NCBI GenBank assembly: GCA_028554645.1 | Contig: JAQOOI010000064.1 | Location: 2,728,001 to 2,792,000 of the forward strand | Direction: 5' to 3' | DNA length: 64,000 nucleotides | DNA from: Omphalotus guepiniiformis | Lineage: Eukaryota; Basidiomycota; Agaricomycetes; Agaricales; Omphalotaceae | Shown here: positions 57,838 through 64,000 of the stretch, one piece after another | Layout: each line of letters opens with the position of its first letter | Position numbering within the stretch: position 1 is the first letter of the stretch | Notes under the pieces: model-generated | What the model saw: the letters and a program-made list of their open reading frames with translations, nothing else | Told to the model about the DNA's origin: nothing | The model's database searches: none | Position numbers and translations under genes: made by a program

Positions 57838-58775
57838 TCAATCAAGTGGTGCTCTTGCTGCTTCCTTTTCACTCTTAAGAAGGTTTTCAACGTTACTTCC
57901 CAGCCTGTGTCGATCTTCAAGTGGTAAATTCGGCGTTGTGCTCGAGTACCCGAGTTCTGCGATGAATGTCAGGACGAGCGACAAAGAAACGGAATGAGAA
58001 CGCGTACTTAGACTGGTATACTGTAATGGAATGTTGTCGGTTCTGATCGGGAGCGTAGAAAGGTCAAGGGGGAATGGAGGTCCTAGCCAGGCACTTCTGA
58101 CTTCGTGGTCGCTGAAGGGGAGGTTTAGAATGATTGGAAGGCTTCAAGTCAAGATCACCGACCGTCGCTGGGTAATCAAAAGTAAGCATTGAAACGATAG
58201 TCAGAAGCTTGTTTACCACTCACTTGCTCCCGCGTCAATGGATGCACCAGGATACTAGTAAAAGCATTTCGACGTCAGAACCCCAGATTAATTATAATGG
58301 CCCATACCTCAGGTCGCCTCTGTTCAAGCACAAGTACGAGAACACGGACGCAAACGTTTCAGTCGGAACCCACACTTCATAGGAACCTACAACGACTGAG
58401 GTAAGTCGATCATCGCCATTTTGTGTGGATGTACAACTCACCGATAGGATGCGGGCCAACAGGTTCAGTATTGACGCGGAAAAGAGGGACCGCTACGAAT
58501 GCTCCTTCGCGTCTTAATCGTAAGATTGCGTCACGCAATTCAAGAGCAGCATGATGCTGGTCTGCATTTTTCTGATGGAAATAGATATCTGCCATAGGAG
58601 AATCTCACTAGAGTAATATGTAGGAAAAGCGAGAAACTCACGGAAATGCCACTCTCTATTATATATCGCGATGTAAGTTGAGTCAATCGGAGCTCCCATA
58701 TTTCGGTTTTACATACTTCACTTCATTATCCAGCACGCTTTGAAGATTTGTTGAAGGTTTCACGTCGATATCCAT
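57838..58775 (-). CDS. DOPA 4,5-dioxygenase family protein
   Basis: Non-heme-iron-type extradiol dioxygenase of the DOPA_dioxygen family, first known from betalain pigment formation in Amanita; the substrate here is inferred. ATG at 58775 starts MDIDVKPSTNLQSVLDNEVK. A short exon gives EWHFH joined to IYFHQKNADQHHAALELRDA, the conserved histidine-rich opening. It continues ILRLRREGAFVAVPLFRVNT and EPVGPHPI, then a strand with VWVPTETFA and LNRGDLSILVHPLTREQ, where the last His belongs to the family pattern. The C-terminal extension VLTFIAELGYSSTTPNLPLE and DRHRLGSNVENLLKSEKEAA ends RAPLD. About five exons. Divergent from the ToxD-like gene at 59094; the gap is 318 bp. Confidence 0.87.
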
Positions 58776-59047
58776 TGGTTCCACGTCTGAGAAGGTCTTA
58801 AGTAGTGATAACGACAAGTTGAAGGAAGAAAACGGTGGTTTGAGAAGACAGTACCACGAAAGGGTGACAAAGGTGTGATCAATAGTACTATGTGACCAAA
58901 CGCGCCAGACCGGCAACTATCCGGCAAACGTAATTTCCCACGCCGGCTCTGAGTACTGAATGTACAGCACCGAATAGCCTTTTGCAACCACTTCAGCTCG
59001 GAGTCGGATTCCATTCAGGATGGCGCTTACTTATCATCTTGAGCTCA

Positions 59048-59055
59048 TATAAAAA
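59048..59055 (+). promoter_or_regulatory. TATA box of ToxD-like gene
   Basis: TATAAAAA about 46 bp before the ATG at 59094, unusually close for a fungal promoter, so the leader would be very short. Confidence 0.5.
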
Positions 59056-59093
59056 GCTGTTTCTGACTAGGATCTCAAGTCTCCATCACTATC

Positions 59094-60368
59094 ATGTCTC
59101 ACCAGAAAGCTTTAATCCTCGAGAAACCCAAAGGACCCTTCGTCTTGAACTCCAATTTCCCTGTTCCTAAGCTACTTCCTGGACATTTGCTTGTCAAGAT
59201 TCAAGCCTCAGCTTTGAACCCTGTGGATTGGAAGATTCAGGCTTTTGACTTTGCGGTGAAGTCGTATCCTGCTGTTTTAGGTACCGACATCGCTGGTGAT
59301 ATCGTTGAGGTGGGGGAAGGCGTCCAAGGATTCAGCAAAGGAGAACGCGTGTATGCTTTTCATTTTAAGGTTGAACTCAGGGATTCTGGCTGATTCGAAG
59401 ATCTAGTTTCTTTCAAGGCTTTTTCGTCAATGAATATGGTGGATTCCAAGAATACACTACTATTCCCACTGATATAGTCGCCAAAGTCGGTCTTCACAGT
59501 TCACGATTATGCGTAAGTGTTCTAATGAAAAGCCTTCAGATTCCAGACGGATTCTCCTATGCCGAGGTCGCGACAATTCCGCTTGCATTCACGACCGCGG
59601 CTATTGAGCTGTTCGCTGAGAACCCGATCGGGGCTGGTCTCAATCCAACATTGGATCCGAATCTGAAATATACTGATGAACCAGTTCTTGTCATTGGTGG
59701 AAGTACGTCTGTGGGACAATACGGTAAGGTCATTTTTCACCACCTTCGCGCGTTCCTACATAACTGATATAGATACTTGTTCCCAGCTATACAGCTTCTC
59801 AAATATCACGGCTTCAAGATGATAATTGTGTATGCATCGCAACGCCACGAAGCGTTCCTCAAATCGCTCGGAGCAACACATCTAGTTGATCGGGGTGCAG
59901 TGCCGGTCGATAAGCTTCCGTTGACCGTGAAGGAAATCACGAGCGCACCTCTCAAGATAGTCTACGATGCAGTTGGAGATGCCCCCAGCCAGAATGCTGG
60001 TTATGCTGCCCTCGCTGATGGAGGGCAGCTCGCTACTGTTTCCTCTCCGTCTGTCAAAGACCCAGTTCCGGGCAAGACTGTCATTAGTGCATGGGGAACG
60101 TCACATACTCCGTCTAACAGAAAGTTTGGAAACCTTATTTGGAAGAAGTTGCCGCAGTACCTTACGGAAAAAATCATTTCGGTGTGTATCAATCTTTTCC
60201 AGGTTCTCAAAGGGTGTGCTTAAGAGGACGATTTGATCTAACTTACAGCCGCTCCGAATTGAGGAGGTTCCCAATGGGCTCGCTGGTATTGCTGATGGAT
60301 TGGAGAAGTTGAAGAATAATCAAGTTAGTGGTGTAAAATTGGTTGCGTACCCGCCAGATACTCCTTAA
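59094..60368 (+). CDS. ToxD-like zinc-binding-dehydrogenase-family oxidoreductase
   Basis: NAD(P)H-dependent medium-chain reductase, paralogue of the gene at 171. The start MSHQKALILEKPKGPFVLNS is followed by ALNPVDWKIQAFDFAVKSYP, VLGTDIAGDIVEVGEG, then FFVNEYGGFQEYTTIPTDIV, IPDGFSYAEVATIPLAFTTA, the cofactor site LVIGGSTSVGQY, AIQLLKYHGFKMIIVYASQR, LKSLGATHLVDR and AGYAALADGGQLATVSSPSV. The C-terminus is VSGVKLVAYPPDTP. Exons match the upstream paralogue, and here the intron after VGQY has a normal CCCAG acceptor giving AIQLLKY. All introns are canonical, so this copy looks functional. Neighbours are the DOPA dioxygenase and an SDR. Confidence 0.9.
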
Positions 60369-60400
60369 GAGAGAAAGATTTTAAAGAAGTCGAAGTATAC

Positions 60401-60727
60401 TTATACTTTACTCGAATGTACAAGACAAATTTCCTTCATTAGTGAAAGGCGCTTATGCTTATACGACTGGGCCGGGCCTGTGCCCGAGGATCGGGCAAGT
60501 ATATCAACTGTACACGGAATAATTGGTGTGCCTTCGTCAATTAGAATGTGCGACCAGATGTAGTGAAAGTCCAATGCGATGGCTCTCCATTGCTTGCATA
60601 CTTTTGTAAAAGACCATATATCTGCACGAGGATCTATTGGCACCCATCCTCCTGAGATGAAGCGCATAAGGTGGCAAACTACATCTGGAGAAAGTAAAGC
60701 AGCGTCGTTATTAGAAGAAGGTGACAT
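60401..60727 (-). CDS. Short F-box-like protein
   Basis: Frame of 108 residues with MSPSSNNDAALLSPDVVCHL, RFISGGWVPIDPRADIWS and FTKVCKQWRAIALDFHYIWS, a clear F-box-like pattern (LP...V..L...VCKQWR.IA). The rest (ILIDEGTPIIPCTVDILARS) is much shorter than normal basidiomycete F-box proteins, and the frame ends 33 bp from the stop of the convergent ToxD-like gene. Either a truncated gene or the first exon of a gene lost by rearrangement. Confidence 0.65.
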   Translation of the reverse strand: MSPSSNNDAALLSPDVVCHLMRFISGGWVPIDPRADIWSFTKVCKQWRAIALDFHYIWSHILIDEGTPIIPCTVDILARSSGTGPAQSYKHKRLSLMKEICLVHSSKV

Positions 60728-61169
60728 TCAGAATCAATGCCAGAGTCAAGGCGCGGAATTTCAAAATCTCAACATATATTCCTCGTGTAATCGATATTCC
60801 CACGCTCACCTCCATAAAAAGTAGGCCGGGAGGGCCGGCTTGCCGAAGTAAACTCATTCATGAAATCGAACTTTTAATTGGTACGAGCACTTTTCGGTGG
60901 GAGATTGATCTACTGCTCTTTGAGCGAAGACTATACTGATTTGTCCCTTCATATGAGATTATCTGACAAGTCAAACCCCCCAACGGACCAGGTCAAAGCT
61001 GGTTATTGGAGGACAGATGATCGGAGTCCCATTTTGAAATAGCCGAGCGCGGAAGTCACCTGACTGAACACCGGGTCCGGGGTGTGGGGTTGCCGGTAAG
61101 TCCAGTAAATAAAATACCGCTCACCTTCACTCACTCAGTATTCCCTTCCTTTCATTCAGCTTTCACGAA
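60728..61169. other. Intergenic region
   Basis: Promoter region of the SDR gene and of the short F-box gene. No further coding region seen. Confidence 0.45.
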
Positions 61170-62705
61170 ATGGCCACCCCTAGTAAGGATTCGCAACCTC
61201 AACACTGTGTACGGCCTCATCTTTCATTGACAGATCTTACCATCCCGTCTCTGTACAACGTGAAGGGGAAAATAGGTCCGTTACATCGAGTTTCGAATTG
61301 CAATACGGTAGTATTGAACGCCTTGGAATAGTTCTGGTAACAGGCGGAAGCTCAGGCATAGGGAAAATGATTGCTTCTGGGTTCGCGCAGAACGGTGCTA
61401 AAGTTTACATCGCGGCGCGTAAGGAATCGCAGTTGAAGGAGGTGCGCATGGGGACATGAACAATACGGCTAGCTGAGAATTTCTCTGATGATTCTCTCAG
61501 GCTGTAGCAGAGATCAGCGATAAAGCTGCTGGACCAGTATCATATATCGTTGCGAACGTTGGGGTAAATGTGTTCCAGCTGTTGGCCATGCGAAATTGCG
61601 TCTAATGTATGATTTAGTCAAAGGCAGGTTGTGACGCTCTCATTAACGAGTTCAAGAAACGTGAATCAAAGCTTCACGTACTCGTTAATAACTCGGGTAT
61701 CACATGGGGTGGTCCTTATGAAGACTTTCCGGAGGAGAAAGGCTGGGACAATGTTTTCAACGTCAACGTCAAGAGTATCTTCTACAGTAACTCTTAAGTC
61801 TATCCTCTGACCGGATTAACGCTTACACCTTCCTTAGTGACCGCAGGGTATACAGTGAATCCCCATCACCCTTCTTCTACCAACTAACAAACCCCACCTA
61901 CCAGTCTCACCGAACTCCTCTGCAAAGACTCCACCAACACCGACCCCGCTCGTGTCATCAACATCTCATCCACAGCATCCGTAGAACCACGAAGCGAAGG
62001 CCCTCTAAGCAGTGCCGGAAACGGAACCTGGAGCTGTAAGTTCACACTTCAATGCGCGCGGCGTGCACTTTCTACGAAACGAAACGAAATACTCACACAC
62101 AACTTTGGGTTAGATCAGCCTAGTAAAGCAGCCGGTACATAATTCTGTTTTGCTTTTGTCGTCTGTCTTTTTTCTTGCTGGCTAAGCTTTTGGTTCGGTA
62201 TAGTGAACCACTTGAGCTCTCAGTTGGCTGTAAAACTCGGGCCACGGAATGTCACGTAAGGGCCATTCATTCCGTTCATCTTCTCGAGATCCCTCGACGA
62301 ACTAACTCTCTTTCCCTGCAGTGTCAATGCCATACTACCCGGGTAAGCTCCTGTTCCTTCTTACCCAACACCTCCGCCTTCACCTATCCTCCAATGCTGA
62401 ATCTCCCCGGGACAGCTTTTTCCCAAGCAAAATGACTGCATTCGGTCTCAAGACGGCCGGAGAGGAAACGTTTAATACACATCAACCGTCAGGTATGTAT
62501 CGTTCTTCACTCTTTTCATCTTCTCGCTGTAGTTCTAATATGTCAATTTGTGTTTCAAGGACGTTTCGGTAAACCTGAAGACATGGCTGGTTTAGCCCTT
62601 TTCCTTGCATCACCTGCTTCGGCACATGTTACAGGTGCTCATATTATTCTTGATGGTGGAGCTAGGTACGTCAGTATGAGTGCGGCACCCGCTACGAAGT
62701 TGTAG
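61170..62705 (+). CDS. Short-chain dehydrogenase/reductase (RhlG-like fungal SDR)
   Basis: Classical SDR oxidoreductase; substrate unknown. A first intron (61183-61233) joins MATP to NLTIPSLYNVKGK, giving the usual N-terminus. The cofactor motif is IVLVTGGSSGIGKMIASGFA, followed by GAKVYIAARKESQLKE, AVAEISDKAAGPVSYIVANV, the NNSG motif in LHVLVNNSGITWGGPYED and the serine region VINISSTASVEPRS. The catalytic Tyr-x3-Lys sits in YQPSKAA, encoded mainly by a 21 nt microexon (62114-62134). Then VNHLSSQLAVKLGPRNVTV, RFGKPEDMAGLALFLASPAS and THVTGAHIILDGGARYVSMS-like text ends the protein at KL. At least nine exons, one of the most intron-dense genes in the window. Confidence 0.87.
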
Positions 62706-63142
62706 GGTTGTAGAGCGTACGAGCTTTCTTTCTTTCTATCTTTCCGCAACTTTCTTTGGGAGATCGGATGTTGTAGAGTGCTTTGAAGTAGAACTGAATA
62801 TGATGTTGTTTTCAACCTGGAATCATACTAGGTTTACAAAGTTTTTGGGTGAAAACTATTCATTGCTACATACAAGTGTGTGCGAAGTGTAACCCGATAC
62901 CTGCACGACATTCATCTACGTACTTTGCTCTCCTTGCGAAAGCGGGTAAACAAAAAGAGAGAAAAAAAAGACAACACAGCGGAGAACAACAAGAGTGTAC
63001 ATCTGTACGATACAAATAAAAACTGAATATTTACTGCTACAGCAATCCGATCCAATGGAGTTAACGAATTCAATGTCCAAATAGAAAAGCAATAAGGTAT
63101 ACTCAAGTCAAGTCAAGCGCAAACGAACCCAATGCGAACCAT
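62706..63142. other. Intergenic region
   Basis: Convergent 3' flanks of the SDR and DUF6697 genes; no gene seen. Confidence 0.45.
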
Positions 63143-64000
63143 TCATCTCTTCGCACCACTCGCCACTCCTTGAGGCAGATTCTCACTTCCTTCTCCAATG
63201 ACACGACTCGCCGCCACCGCCGCAATACTCAGCTTCGCCATATCATCCACGACATCCGACAGCGTGTTCCCGTTGTTGATGTTATTGTTATTAGCGTTCC
63301 AGAGACTCCCCGACCCAAGACCAGCATTGATACCCCCAACATACCCCGCAGGCTTCCACTTCCCCGTCTTCGTGCAATTGTCCACATGTTCAAGGATAGC
63401 GCGGTATATCGCCTGGTTAAACCCGACACACTGTAGGCCCACACATGCGACTTTAAGAGCACCGGCGGCGTATAACTGGGTCACCTCGTAGACGTTTTGA
63501 GGAGAGGTGTTCTTTCGACCTGCGAGCGTCTCTTTGACGAGTGCTTGTGTGGTCTATCGAAGATGTAATTCGTTGATAGCTTAACCAGAATATATGCACA
63601 CACCTCGTTGGACAGTGCCTCCCATTCTTTTATCGTAAGGTCGTCTAGTCGGAATGCTTTGTATACACCAGCATAGTACCATATCCCGTCTTTGTTGTAG
63701 AAACATTCTGTCATTTCAAAATCAATATCCACGAGCTAAAACGGAAAAGCGAGGAATTACCTAGTGGCTTGCACGCTTTGGATGATAAAACATCAGCCGG
63801 CGTCCAACGATGCGCTGTAGTGACCCTAGGATTGGTGCTGCATTTAAAAGCCGGGGTCAAGTAATATCCATGCTCTTCTCGTTGTGGGCACCAGGATGTG
63901 GTTGGCTGTTGAAGCGCACGATAGCTCGATAGCCTATCAACAATAGGCCGTCAGATAACATATCTGCACAAAGAGGCGCGACGAGTTTTACATGTTCCTA
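63143..64000 (-). CDS. DUF6697-like protein, 5' end outside window
   Basis: C-terminal exons of a basidiomycete protein family without known function. From upstream to downstream: RLSSYRALQQPTTSWCPQRE, YYLTPAFKCSTNPRVTT and AHRWTPADVLSSKACKPL; then ECFYNKDGIWYYAGVYKAFR, LDDLTIKEWEALSNE; then TTQALVKETLAG, AGALKVACVGLQCVGFNQAI and YRAILEHVDN. The phrase VACVGLQCVGFNQ is the family-like hallmark, next to the pattern W.Y.G.Y......LT..EW.AL. It ends with a Gly/Asn-rich tail (GLGSGSLWNANNNNINNGN) and GSENLPQGVASGAKR. The gene continues past 64000, so the start is missing. Confidence 0.7.

Noticed and set aside
61170..62705. Unspliced N-terminus reading KDSQPQHCVRPHLSLTD
   Set aside because: A GTAAGG donor and TTGACAG acceptor remove it and give the family-like start MATPNLTIPSLYNVKGK.
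1..64000. CRISPR arrays, rRNA genes, prokaryotic operons
   Set aside because: No regularly spaced repeat-spacer pattern or rRNA signature; the only regular arrays are the AT-rich 50 bp tandem and the minisatellites, and the genes have spliceosomal introns.

Overview
The window looks like chromosomal DNA of a filamentous basidiomycete, probably an agaricomycete. Genes are dense and cut by many 50-70 nt GT-AG introns. Families typical of mushrooms are present: a cerato-platanin, DUF6534 and DUF6697 proteins, F-box/leucine-rich-repeat proteins, a Git3-like receptor, a PL14-type lyase and a DOPA 4,5-dioxygenase. There is no rRNA, CRISPR array or prokaryotic operon. All identifications come from reading translated exons by eye; no database search was run.

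Layout. 0.2-8.3 kb (+): ToxD-like oxidoreductase, secreted cerato-platanin, cytochrome P450, short-chain dehydrogenase (SDR). 8.3-12.6 kb: repeat-rich DNA with a GC-rich mosaic minisatellite, a polypurine tract, one small two-exon gene, a probable 575 bp MITE and a 50 bp AT-rich tandem array. 12.6-20.1 kb: endonuclease III (NTH1) divergent from a NatC subunit (NAA35/MAK10), whose intron carries a foldback MITE; then a coiled-coil gene and a DUF6534 membrane protein. 21.8-28.9 kb: a C2H2+RING protein, two tandemly duplicated F-box-like genes and a RING/coiled-coil gene, so four ubiquitin-ligase-like genes in 7 kb. 30.3 kb: tRNA-Glu(CTC) with a poor 5' half. 31.2-42.8 kb (all minus): PP2C/PDP-like phosphatase, PL14-type lyase, a disordered protein and a Zn2Cys6 factor. 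45.4-56.2 kb (all minus): PER1, a sterol-glucosyltransferase-like protein with a long C-terminal extension, PRPP synthetase, glutamate 5-kinase and a Git3-like receptor. 57.8-64 kb: DOPA dioxygenase, a second ToxD-like gene, a short F-box gene, a second SDR and a DUF6697 gene cut by the window end.

How genes relate. Housekeeping genes (NTH1, NAA35, PER1, PRPS, PRO1) sit in the middle. Accessory oxidoreductases lie at both ends, with a ToxD-like gene followed by an SDR on the same strand at each end. No PKS, NRPS or terpene-synthase core gene is visible, so these are not called a biosynthetic cluster.

The most unusual signals are structural: several introns with non-canonical boundaries, a 13 nt microexon inside the Zn2Cys6 motif, a 21 nt microexon carrying the SDR catalytic Tyr/Lys, an intron that appears exonized in one of two recent F-box copies, a foldback MITE in an intron, and a glycosyltransferase with VPS13/ATG2-C-like and ubiquitin-interacting-like C-terminal segments.
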